Shown here one piece after another: positions 34,155 through 46,200 of a stretch of DNA of 64,000 nt. Position numbers and translations under genes: made by a program. Position 1 is the first letter of the stretch; the number at the start of each line of letters is the position of its first letter. The notes below the pieces were generated by a model, which saw nothing but the letters and a program-made list of their open reading frames with translations, searched no databases and was not told the DNA's origin. This DNA comes from Lateolabrax maculatus (Eukaryota > Chordata > Actinopteri > Acropomatiformes > Lateolabracidae), in NCBI GenBank assembly GCA_031216445.1, contig CM062219.1, positions 3,331,501 to 3,395,500 on the forward strand, given 5' to 3'.

Positions 34155-34920
34155 CTGCAGAGAGGTGAAAAGGTGGAAGGTAGTGGGTCGGAGGCCCTCA
34201 CAAGACCGAGAGCTGAGGCTGCGATCCTTCTTCGGCGGAGATGTGAGAGCGAGTGAACACTTCACAGGAAGGAGTAGGTGACAGTGCTGCACACAAAAGG
34301 TTCAAGTCAATGATTCACAGCCTGCTGCTTCCCTGTTTTTCTCTCTGCTTCTTTCACTTCTTATCTTGTGCTGGTGTCGTTTCGGCACAGCTGTTCCTCC
34401 TCCTTGAACTCACCCTCCTTCGGTCGGCTCGGTCTTCAGACTCTTACTCTGTCTGGTTTTTGGTGTCTACATTGTATTGAAGTTGTGTTCCCTGAGCCAG
34501 CCCGCTGGCGTCACATCAGACACACCTAAGACATAAAACAGAGACACAGAACAACATGGTGAGCCCTTTAATTGCACATATAAAATGTAATTGCATGTAT
34601 AAAAGAAGCTCTAAGATGATCAGCAATTTTTCTTTTTTTTTTTTTTTTGAGGAAGTGTCATATTTGGAAAAGCAGAAGTGTGGAGAACGTGGAAAGTGTG
34701 GAGGAGGAGCAGCGAGAGGAGGAAGGGAGGCTTCTGGTGTAGATGTTTAGGAGAGGGTCTAATGACTTGTGTGGGACTGTGCTCATTTGAAGTGGGCCTC
34801 TTCTCTTTTCAGTGTGTTTATGTTTAAGGATTTGTGATCAGGGCACTCGTCATGTTCTCTACTCCCGGCGGATCTGCATGACTGAGGTTGAAAAGATGAA
34901 AACTAGAAAAACATTCTGCC

Positions 34921-34921
<1 letters not shown>

Positions 34922-34951
<30 letters not shown>
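34922..34951. repeat. (GT)n microsatellite
   Basis: About 30 bp of GT repeats. Confidence 0.9.
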
Positions 34952-34955
<4 letters not shown>

Positions 34956-35487
34956 GGAAGTGGAGATGGGAGTGTCTAAATAGACGTGGAAACAGCGGTA
35001 TGAGAAGCGGATGCAGACAGACAGAAAAACAAGCCGGAGGCCTCTCATCAAGCAGCCCACACAGCTGACCTGGGGTCAGCCAACGGTTGGTAACCCAGCG
35101 GCTGACCAGCAGTCACATGGAAGCTGATAACCTCCGTGACATCAACCCTGCTGCACTGCTGAGTCAGTGACACTGTAATGAGGAAGCTGCAGACGGTGTC
35201 AGTTCATAAAAGATCTTCCACCAGGCACAGCTGATACACAATACACCCTAATCCACATGACAATATCATGCATAAATGTGTACTTTGCTCCTTTTTAGTG
35301 CTGACTGCAATCCTGCAACAGTGATCGAAGCGATAACAGACAAGCTTCAACACTCGCTGTGTTGAACACCAGGTGTCAAGAAAGTCTTGGTAAAGTAAAT
35401 CCTCTAGTGTACAAACAATGATGAGTTTTAATCTCAGGCAGCAGTAACAGATGTTTGCATGAGTAGTCATACAAACACTCATTCACG

Positions 35488-35580
35488 TCAGGAAGCAGTT
35501 AGCTTAGCTTAGCATAAAGACTGGAAGCAGAGGGAAACAGTTAGCCTGGCTCTCTCCAAAGTTCAAAACTGTTCCTGCAA
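35488..35580 (+). repeat. dispersed repeat family D, fragment
   Basis: TTAGCTTAGCTTAGCATAAA followed by GACTGGAAGCAGAGGGAAAC and AGCCTGGCTCTCTCCAAAG: a very common teleost phrase, also present inverted at 49945-50000. Confidence 0.7.
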
Positions 35581-37374
35581 CAGTATAACCAAGTGGCCTT
35601 TCCCTAATATAAAAATTACATCAGAATTATGGGCCTCTGACGACAAAAACCACAGATTCCCGTACACAGACAACACAGAGAGAGAATTAAGGCCCTGTTC
35701 ATCATGGCGTCCAGATCTAAAGCCCTTAAGATCTCAAGAGATTAAACAGTCAGACGCTAATTCTATTTAAGTTATGAAGAGTTTTGACCTATGAAAGACA
35801 ATTACAAATTGGCGCAAAACATACGCTAAAACACAGAAGTTGGAATGCCAGGGAAGATTACAAGATGCTTATACTGTACAGGCCTTTGTGCTCATGTTGT
35901 AAATACTCAGGGCCAAAGCTGACAGTTGTTTCTTTTCTTTGGGCCTTTTCTTTTTCTGCCGTGGTTTCCCTGCTGCCTCTTGGGAGTCTGTTAGTCATTC
36001 TCTGACCAGTGTTTGGCAGGGCAGCAGAGGGATCCGGGGGCCGCTGTTGACACGTGTGCCGCCCGCACCGCGAGGTTTCCATCACTCGGCCCCCGGTGAG
36101 CCCTTAACAGCGAGGGTCTTGGGAGCCACGGCCGCTCCCTTGTGGTCACATCCCAGCGAGTGTGTGAGTAAGAGTGTTACACAAACTTTGATCTTTGTCA
36201 TCCTGTAGAGATATCAACAACAGTTCTCTTTTTTCTTCCTCACTTCTTCTTTTCCAGCGGAGAAAATGACCCAGATCTGCGGTCTCTTGCTGGGTGGTGC
36301 GTGTGTTTGTCTTCGTGTATGTGTTTGAGCTAACGTAGACTATGTTTGGACTGTGTGTGGACAGATGAGATCATAAGAACAGGCACAGACTCTGGTGGAC
36401 CAAAATTAATTTTCATGAATCACAAGCGTTCTCATTGCCTCACCATGAACAGATGCAGGAACAGATGCACACACACACACAGGCTAACTGAACTTTTTGA
36501 AAAACTCTTCCCACACCCGCACAAAAAGACCGTTGACGTTTGGAGGGTTGAGTCCCAGAGGTCCTTTGACGAGACTGATGTTTGACGTTAGGATTTAAGA
36601 CAAACGGGCGGTCCGAAGCTTTAGGGTCAAACATTTGCCGGCCAGTTGCGAGGACTAATTCCTCACTGACAGGAATACTGTTGGAAAACACTTTGGAGCT
36701 GAAACAATTCGAACCAGCTGGGGATATACGGAGCTTTGAAGACCTGGGCACTTAACCTTTGACCTTGCTTGGCTGCAGTGTGTTTGCATCACGTGCCTGT
36801 TGGTTACACAGTACCTGCTAGTGGGTCTCAATTTGTCTAAAGCTGCCTTGAATGTGGGTTAGTAGAGCTAAAACAAGTCGGGGCAAGTCTGGTTCTATTA
36901 ATGTTCATGGTATTTGTCACAACATACACCCAGACGTCTGTTCACTGTTCCCAGACACACAGATTTGAGCAGTTATCTGGAACAGAAGTTTCCCAAGATA
37001 GAGCAGAGAAGCATGGTAGTCTATATATGTGAGACTTCGAGGTGGATTTATGATGTCTTTTATACTGCCTGAGTAACCGGGGGGGAAACTGCGGATTATT
37101 TGAGGCTCGGTTTACATACACACGAGAGTTTACGGCCCTCATACTGCACCCACCACCCCAATGACCCCCAACACTAATCCCCATGTGCGCACATACTTAC
37201 AAGACTCCCTGCCATCTGACACATGCTCCCCCAAAGTTTGAGCCACAGTAGTAACCCACGGATTGAAAAGAAGGGAACTTCTCCACAGTTGGACCTCAGT
37301 TTCCCTGCAGCCTTTACTAATGAATCAATAACCAAAATGAGATTCAAGATAAACTAATGGTCTGTTAAAGATGC

Positions 37375-37910
37375 CTGATTGGTGATGATGGATCACCAAA
37401 GTTGGATGGACATGGATGTTTGTACCAAAGTCCATGGCAATCCATCCAACCAGTGCAGTGCCTGTTTAAAATGTTCCTGTTCAGAACGGGCCGATTGCTT
37501 GGCCTCTGGTATTGCTGCTTGCTGTTTTCTTGAGAACCGCTCATTTTAACAGCTTCACACTCGACACTGCACATCCTTCGCTCCTCGCCAATACACCCGC
37601 CAAGTGTGAAGTCCATCGGATGAACAGTTGTCGAGAAAAACGAAGGACAGACAGACAGAAGCTCCTTCCATTTTAGTTAGAAAGTTGTTGAGACCATTCA
37701 CACAAAACCTCACGGTGGCGCTGGAGGAAAAGTGCGGGGATGACCAAAGTCATTAGGTTTCAACCTCTGGGAACCATGAACATCTGCACCAAATTTCATG
37801 GCAATCCATCAAGTGATGGTCAAGACAGCTCACTAAAAATGTCAACCTTATGGTGGCACCACAGGAAAACTCAGCAGGGTTCATCCTCTGGGGAATGAAT
37901 GAATGACAAT
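37375..37910 (-). repeat. dispersed repeat family C, two adjoining copies
   Basis: TTTGTACCAAAGTCCATGGC (about 37418) and CTGCACCAAATTTCATGGCA (about 37784) are two variants of the same segment about 365 bp apart, in inverse orientation to the copies at 3770 and 22525. Confidence 0.6.
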
Positions 37911-39689
37911 CCATCGATCAACCGATCAACCCACACTGCCATCCCTACAGCTACTACTTTAGCTGATAAGTGCACAACTCCAGTTCAAAGTGTCCACTCA
38001 GCCTTTCTCTTATCACTGAAACAAAAACAGCAGGAAACGCCGTTCAACGCTGCCACTGACAGGAAACAATCTACATATCTATGGACATGCCATGACTGGA
38101 GTAACCCGTCACCATGGAGAGTGTTTGTTTAGAGCTGGATGAGGGGTTTAGGGAGAGTTTATGGAGGGTCTACATGCTGAGAGGAGAGGAGAGAGCGCTA
38201 AATGTAACCTCTACAACCTGTTACGAAGCATCTACAACTCAGCAGCAACGTCATTCTGTTAAATATTATCCAACTCAGATAAATGCAGCTTCTTTCCCCC
38301 CGCATTTCCAGCCCACACCTCTCTCATCTTATGTGACCCAACGGCAAAGCAATTTTAAAAACAAAGGGACTGCTTATAATCTGTGAGGCTCTGTTTGAAT
38401 GAAAAGCCCCTGCAGCTACTGAAAGGGAATGCAGGAGACGATTGGTCACAGAGGACCTCAAATACTGGTCCAGTCACACTTTCTTGTCTAATAAAGGCGC
38501 CGTTTAAGATAAACCACATGGTAAAAATGTCAAATACATCAAGAGCACAGTCTTCAAGTTTTCCTTACTTCTGATTTTGTATCATCTCATAGCTCTCGTG
38601 TAGGCGTTAGAGGACAGGATAAGTCTCAGCCATGTTGTCATTATTTAAGGAAAAAGTTAACTCTCATAGTAATAATAGCAGTCAATAACAAAGGAGTTCA
38701 TAGTCAGGTTTTCCACAGCAAAGGAGCCAGTCTTTCCCTAACACTTCTGCACATCTGCTCAGCATCCTGGAGCTCTGTGACGCTACAGCGAGGTGGTGAT
38801 TCAGACCTAAAACATAATATTTATACCCTATTACATCAGCCGGGAACCCAGCGGACGGTTTGTATGTGTAGGTGACTCAACTGGAGTCACCTCAGTGGGT
38901 TAAATGGGAAATTAACGCAGGACAATTAGGAAAAATAAGGCATTAGTCGAACCTGTCTCCATTGGTCTGCGGATAGTCCAGCTCTCCTGGAGATGTGGCT
39001 CCTGTGCCCTGACTCTCCTCCTCTGCTCACACACTTTAATGCCTCTCTCAGGCTCTGACTCCCGGACCCTCCCCACGTCCCTCCTCCCTGGACTCCTCTG
39101 ATTGGCCAGGCCGACACTGGAGCCACACTTCTTGTGAGAGTCCACATGGTGGCCATATTTCAGTGCTGAATCTGGGTTAAAATAACAAGAGCTGGAGCTG
39201 CAGAGGGTCTCTCCTCTTTCCCGCTCTCTCTCTCGGGCTCAGTTTCTCTCACCTCCTTGCTCTGTTTTCATTGCTCTCTTCACCCTTTCAATCAGCCAAG
39301 GCCAACATCTTATTATCAGCCTAAATGCATTTTCACTTCCCTTAAAAAAAGCAAGTAAACCTCAAGTGTACAGCATTAAGTACACTTCTGTGAATACGTA
39401 TACTTGTGTTAATACAGTATAATGTTGGATAAACTATAGGTGTACTTGTAAGTGGACTAGTTTAATACAACCACTTTTTAGTTTATATATGTGTACTTTA
39501 AAGTATACTGTACATTAAGTGGACTTTATGCTACAGAACTACTTTACCGATATATGTAATTTTGTTCTTAAAGTATACTTAAAGCGACCTTGCAAAACAC
39601 TAAAAGTCTACTATTGCTAGGGTAATTTGTGTGTTAACTTAAAATAAAATTTTTAATTAAGTATATACCTAGTGTGATGTTTAAAGCCG

Positions 39690-39990
39690 TGTTGGAAAGT
39701 AACTACAGTAAGTGCATATACTCAAGTACTGTACTTAAGTACAATTTTAAAGTACTTTTATTTGTACCTGAGTATTTCCTTTTTATGCAACTTTATACTC
39801 TCACTACACTACATTTCAGACGCAAATATTGTACTTTTTACTCCACTACATTTGTCTGACAGCTTTAGTTTCTTTTCAGATTACAGTTTTTCATTCCCTT
39901 CCTGTCCAGGGTAAACCACGTATTTCCAAACGTGTTGATTTTGAGTGTTTACTTAAGTAAAGGATCTGAATACTTCTTCCACCGCTGCGA
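39690..39990 (-). repeat. dispersed repeat family A, near full length
   Basis: Inverted copy, from GTTGGAAAGTAACTACAGTA to GAATACTTCTTCCACCGCTG. Confidence 0.75.
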
Positions 39991-41404
39991 ATACATGAAC
40001 CAACTACACACACAGATCCTGTTACATCCTTCCTCAGTTAACAACAAATATCTTAGCTGCCCAGTTAACTGCCTGATCGAGCAGATGTCTGACTAATGGA
40101 TTACCTTTCTGGCTGATGGGAGCAAAGTGTCCCAAGATTGCTTACAGCAGCACTGGGTGCATTGAGCCAACACTGCAGTCAGCGACAGCGCTCGTCTGAA
40201 TTTTGTGTTCACTCACACAGGAGAGACAAATTAGTTCCATATGAAGACGGAAAAAGGGGCCGACTCAAACAGGAAGAGAAGCCGATAGGCCAGGCACTTG
40301 AAGGCAGCGTGGAAAGCCCGAGGAAGAGGCCTTTCTTATCAGCTCGAATGGAAGTTAGGCTGTAACGGTGCAAAAATAGTTCCTTTTAACCCAGATGCAT
40401 ATATCCTGAACCTAATAAAACCTCTCCTTTGACCCACTTCCAATAAATCCTGGTGACTCATCCTGACCCCGTGGTTGTGAATTGCATGGGAAGAGGTTAA
40501 TGTGCCATTTTAAAGCCACACAAAGTCGCCCTAAAATGTCTAGAATCTCAAAAAAAAAAAAAGGCCTTTTCTCACCAAAACAACAACGGATTGTTCAATA
40601 AACCCCATCCCCACTCTGTTGTTACATCTGTCAAGCTTTCCTTTCTCACACAGGATGTATTTGGTTGCTATTAACTTACATATTTTCACTTTTAACGTTA
40701 CAAGAGGAAACTTTTAAGGGGAGGACCGTAGTTTAGCAGTCTACCACACTTTCTGTTTATATTCTCAGCCCTACCAGGAGTCAACCTGACTGTGAGCAGA
40801 CCTCGTTCTCACATATCCTGTTTTTGATTCGGAGACACAGATACAGATCAGACAAGAGACTGACCACATATCGTCTTACGCGCTCATGGAAACCCGGCGG
40901 TGCTGCCTGAAGATGCTCTGGGAGATTTGTCTTTCTCTTCGGACACAGCGCAGGCCCTCACATCAAAGACCGGAGGATCAGAAGAGACAGCAGAGAAAGA
41001 TCCTCGGCATATGTACACACCAGACACATGCCAGGCTAAATCACCATTCGTACAGATTTGACAGAGCGCTCGGTCTGGGCTGCGAGGTCGCTGGTAATTC
41101 ATCTTTCCTTGTCAGACTCTGATCAATAGTATCTTGTAGATCTAAAGAAAGTGGGTGAGTGTGAAGAAAAGCAGGGTGAAAACTGATAACAGTCAGATAA
41201 CAGGCTGTGCAAAAGATATCCAACTGACAGTTTCACTAAGATGTGGATGAAGGTATTTTATGGAGCGGCCTAAACATGAAAATCTTGTTTTATTACTTTG
41301 GTTTCCAACTCCTCGTTTAAATAAAGACTTCAAATAAAACAGATTTTCAATTAAAGGGCCTGAAAACTACTAGAACACAATAGCGTTTGTTTGCTTAAGG
41401 CTTG

Positions 41405-41760
41405 ATTAAGGCTGCATCTAATAACTTTTTCCTTGATTAATCAATTAATCATGTAGTGTATGAAATGTCAAAAAGTAGTAAAAGACACCCATCCCAGTTT
41501 CCCAGAGACCAAGATAACTTTTACAGATGTCTTGTTTTGTCCAAACCAACGGCCCAAAACACAAAGATATCCGATTTCCAAATATACAAAAGAGAGAAGC
41601 AGCAAATCCTCACATTTGAGGAGCTGGAACCAACATATTTTTTGCGTTTTTGCTTAAAAAATTACTGAAATGATATGAAACCAATGATCAAAACAGTTGC
41701 CCATTACTTTTCTCTCTACCGACTCATTAATTAATTGACTAATTGTTGCCGCTCTGCTTC
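41405..41760 (-). repeat. dispersed repeat family B, near full length
   Basis: From GGCTGCATCTAATAACTTTT through ATGTCTTGTTTTGTC (41527-41541) to TTGACTAATTGTTGCCGCTC. Confidence 0.7.
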
Positions 41761-42879
41761 ACATGAAAGATTTCGGCATTCGAGGTTTGTCAAAATTCGT
41801 CTTGATGGTTTGTTGGAAAAAAAGTGATGTCATCTATTTCCACCAGCCAATCAGATTTCAACAATATAGGAGGCAGAAACAGGAGACGTTTGTTGTTTTT
41901 CCATTTGGTCTCTGTATTGTTATTTCATATTATCTGTACCACAGACGTATAGAGCCAAGCAGCCAACACCAAACACCATTTACAGATTGTAAAATTAAAC
42001 TTGAGAGAGGAGGTCCAGTTGGGAAATGGTGCAAACAGTAGTGACAGTATCTGTAAAGAACTAGTACTTTCAGGGGTTTAAACACTTCTTGATAATGTAA
42101 AACAAAGTTAAGAACAACAATGGAAACAGTAAAGTCTCTGTATACACCTGTGACCTGGATATCCAGGTGTGCCAAAGCCCTAGTTTGATAAAGCAGTCAA
42201 GAAAGAGTCAGGAAGGAACTGATTTCATACTACATCAAACCAAATGCTTGATTTTGGCTCGTGGCGTGATTCCCGGACGTGCCTCGGATATCTCAATGAG
42301 GTTTTTATCTCCACGTGTTTCCAATCTGAGCTGCGGCTGCTCGTGTTACGTCATTCCACCGTCCAGCCGTCCCGAAGAGGCTACGCAGGGTTCACTCTTA
42401 AAAGCCGCCGTGGAGAGAGATGGCAGCGACGGACGGGCAGATGGAATATTTGGCTCTGACGAGAGCTTGTGGAGTTTTCCAGTTGAGGAAAATAATAAAG
42501 ACAGCTCAGTGTGTGGTGAGTTCACATGCAGATAACTGGGCGAGCGCAAAACAAACGTCTGGACAGGGGAGAGGATCAGGTAGCACACCTGATGGTAGCA
42601 CATGGATGTTAACATTATACACCCTTCTCGTTTTAACGTTCAGAAATGTCAGGCATTTCTCATCAGCCAACAGAAAGCTCAGTATCAATGACAAATGAAT
42701 GTCGGGGCGTCTTCACTGCTATACATTTGCTTCTCCGTGCAATCAGAGAGGCCTGAGCTCAGTTTGAATCCCACAGAGGGAGCAGCTACGACCATCTGGC
42801 CACTTCAAGGCCGCGGCTGCATAAGGCCCATCACCAGGCACATGGAGGCAGATGTTTAACGTCTAACTCATAGCCTGAG

Positions 42880-43215
42880 TAGGGCTGCGTGTTGTTTCAT
42901 ATGTTTTGATACTTGCGCTGAGTTTCTGTACCAAAATATTACTTTTTCGATATCTTACCTTCAGAAACATGAACTTATTTTTCTATAAAAAACTTTTTTA
43001 TCTAAACACAAGCATCCATGAGAGCTCTGCCTGAATAAAACTGCCAAATTTTGATTTAAATCAGGAACTTTCTGGTTGTAAGAATAAGTCGAAAACAGTA
43101 TGAATCCAACCAAAGATTAAGTGCCAGCTTTCAGTACTTGACAGTTTAATACTCGATGCTTCAGAAACCTTTAGGCCAGTGCCAAAAATGTATTGACGTT
43201 CGATACCCAGCCCTA
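42880..43215. mobile_element. small non-autonomous inverted-repeat element
   Basis: Left end TAGGGCTGCGTGTTG and right end CGATACCCAGCCCTA are near-complementary (TAGGGCTGsGTrT). 336 bp, no coding capacity. The terminal TA at each end may be a TA target duplication; no longer duplication is visible. Class not assigned. Confidence 0.5.
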
Positions 43216-46200
43216 GATACACCCTGTGCCCCCTCATTTCATGATTTCAACATAAACGTTAAAGGTGCTAAAAGGAGCACATTTCATGCATAAAATGTTT
43301 TCTGCTACAGCAAATCGCCAGAGACAACCTCAACATTCATATATCTGACACCGATCCATTTATTTAATACAGCAGCTGAGGTCAAGAGACAGATACATTT
43401 CCCCAGCGAGGTCACGCCACATCATTTTTATCCATTACATTCTTGTCAATGGTGGTTGTAGATCCCCTGTCTTAGTGTGGGAGAGTTATCTCTGTGGCAT
43501 ATTTGCTAATTTATGAACTTTCTCGGGAGTAACGCTGGAGCATAAACACACGGATGTGTTGAAGGTGAGGAAATCCCAACACTGAGCTCCGGGGGAAGCG
43601 AGACGGGAGCGTGGGAAAGAGAGAAGGAGGGAGCAGGAATAGCGGTGCAGAGACCGAAGTGTTGGACAGATCCCGCAGCTGGTGGTCAGTAGGGAGCACA
43701 CCTGCGAGAGGTGTGGCGCTAACATGTCGGTCACAGAGGCACCGAGGACCTACAACACCTCCGACTGAGAGGAAAAGTTGGAGAAACAAGCAGTATGAGG
43801 GGGAAAAGAAAACAACTTCACCTATCCCAAGAGTGTTTTTTTTTTTTGCCTAAATACATACATAGAACATAATAAAAACATAGAATAGCAGTGTACACAT
43901 GAACACATGTGGACCTGGGCACACAAAACATGCGCACCTCCTTTTGATCTCAGTGGTCAACTGTTTCCCTGTGGAAACATCTGTTTATACAATCTGACTG
44001 ACTGTGTGTCAGTCTGGTCGGAGTGGTGAGGTGGAGCAGGATTCACTGCGGCAGGAGGGACGGAGTAATTCTTCAACTGTGCCTCTGAGGAGGCCGGCGG
44101 AGGTCAACAATCCCTCATCCTCTCATATTGACCATAACAGCCCTCGCATGGCGAGCCCACGCCGCGAGGGTTAAGAGGGTGATGGAAGACAAAGACCGTC
44201 TGACATAGCACAGTCGGGCTTCAAAGTGGGTGGCCGAACGGACGGTTGGGGTTTCACTCGATAACCATCTTGTGAAAAGATTGTTGTGTGCCGTTTGGCA
44301 CAAAGAGACTTTTTTTTTCTGTATGGCATCTCTGAGCAGTTAAATGTCAGCTCATGCTGTTTGAGCTGAGAGGATTAAAGAGTCGGAGGATCAGAAAGAA
44401 AACACAGATAACATTCAGTGCTCTCAAAGTGCGATAACAACAGGGCAACAATCACTACTGTTTGTTGTGTGAAACAGAACAAACAGTTGCTCCGGGAGTT
44501 TGAACCCGGGTGGAGCATTTCTTTTTTAAATGCATATTTCATGCATGTGTTCATCATATAAGTGTGGTATATCCCATTTTTAGCCACAACTATTCAACAA
44601 GGAGAAATATCACTCTCAGAAATTAGGGGCTACATTCTTCACACCTATTTCCTCTGACAGCTGAGGCCTGACTGCTGACGGACTGGGGAGCCCTGAGGAG
44701 CCCCAGCACTTCTCGTCTGTTTCCCACTGTTACAGAGCTGCGAGGTTTGGGGCCCTCGGGCCTAACACTGTCTCCATTATGCTTAACCATTTCCAGCCCC
44801 ACCTTAGCCCCGCAAACTGCCCCGGGGGCCATAAACACAGGGGGTCGCAGGAGAAAAAGTCCTTCCACTTCAAATCCCCATGCTTCTGTTTTCCAGGCCA
44901 GACTCAGGAAATCAGTCACTCCGCTGAGCTGGGTGGATGGTATTTGGCCCTCTTCTCCGGGGGGGTTATAAGCATTGTTCTCACCGTGTTTTGTGCTTGG
45001 GATGAGTGCAGTTTAATCCTAACTTCCCTGTGGCTCTGACACAAACTCCCCTGCAAACTGAGACGTGGCTGGCTGCTCTATCCAAACGCCCCCGGGGGCA
45101 GAGCCCTAGCTGTTGTGGGCACTCCAAGCTTAACCCGATACCCTGCTCAAAATCAAAAGTAAGCACCGCCGAGGAACGCTGGCACCGGACCCTCTCGAGT
45201 TTCGGATAATAAAAGTATCAAGTGATATCATCCCCGCTCTCAGGCTCTTGGCAAATGGCGTTAACAGCATGCGTAGGAGGCGAGGAGGCGAGGGATGGAG
45301 ACAAATGAGGGGAGAAGCTGAGAGAAAAGGAGACGCCGAGGACAAGAAGAAGAGGTGGGAAGCTGAGAAATGAAGAAGCGTGTTGCTATTGTCAGACTGG
45401 TTTCGGGGGAGTAAAGTGAGATGTGTAAGCGCTTTCACTTGCAGACAAAGAGATGAGTGTTGAGGAGTCATGCTCTTCTTATATAAAACCCCACAAAAAC
45501 TTGTCCATGTCAGATTATACCAAAACACTGGACACCACCGCGGTATCCTGCAAATACAATAGGAAAAATCTGTGTGAATTAGAGCTGACATGGCAGGATA
45601 CATAAAAACAGTCATGTCTCATATTTCCAGAATAAATGAGACGAGACATCCGTGGATAACAGCTGAGAGTATTTAGATGGAAACAAAAACATATATGAGG
45701 TTATTTTATCAAATGTCCTGATAAGAAAATAAGAGAGTGTTTGTTATACTGTCCAGTACAGAGCATGAAGACAAAGGAGGTCGAGTCAAAAACAAGTACG
45801 AGATAACAGGAAGCGGATGGCTGACATGAAGTCTCCCTATTTTAGGAGCAAAGTGACAAACGATTATTCTGTTTATTATCTTAGAGGGGGCTTTCCACTT
45901 TGATATGACCTTCACAGGTGGTCCCTGCTCATTATCTCTCACTCCGTTGTTTTCCTCCATATTGGAAAAACATGCCCCCCCCCCCCTCCCTCAAACTTCC
46001 TACTTCATCCAGATAAATATACCGCACAGATTTCAACAGGCAGACAATGAAACTACAGCGTGAACTTGAAGCTGCTGAAGACGCCGTTTCACCTTCAGTT
46101 AACTAAAGGTTACAGTGGCAGCAGTACGGGTGATTCAAAGCAGGGGTCACATGATGTTTCACCGGGTAGTAAAGCGGGGAATAAAGACTCCACCAGAACA

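Noticed and set aside
33965..34281. Plus-strand frames over the lhfpl2 first coding exon
   Set aside because: Antisense shadows of a strongly conserved coding exon on the minus strand.
42153..42168. 16-bp palindrome ACCTGGATATCCAGGT
   Set aside because: Single isolated palindrome of this size is expected by chance in a window of this length; no associated feature.
44491..44516. CTCCGGGAGTTTGAACCCGGGTGGAG looked like a tRNA T-arm
   Set aside because: No acceptor stem, D-arm or anticodon arm can be placed around it.
45130..45615. 161-codon minus-strand open frame in lhfpl2 intron 1
   Set aside because: Arises from a purine-rich (plus strand) stretch giving Ser/Leu/Pro-biased low-complexity protein; no family resemblance and no splice or promoter context.
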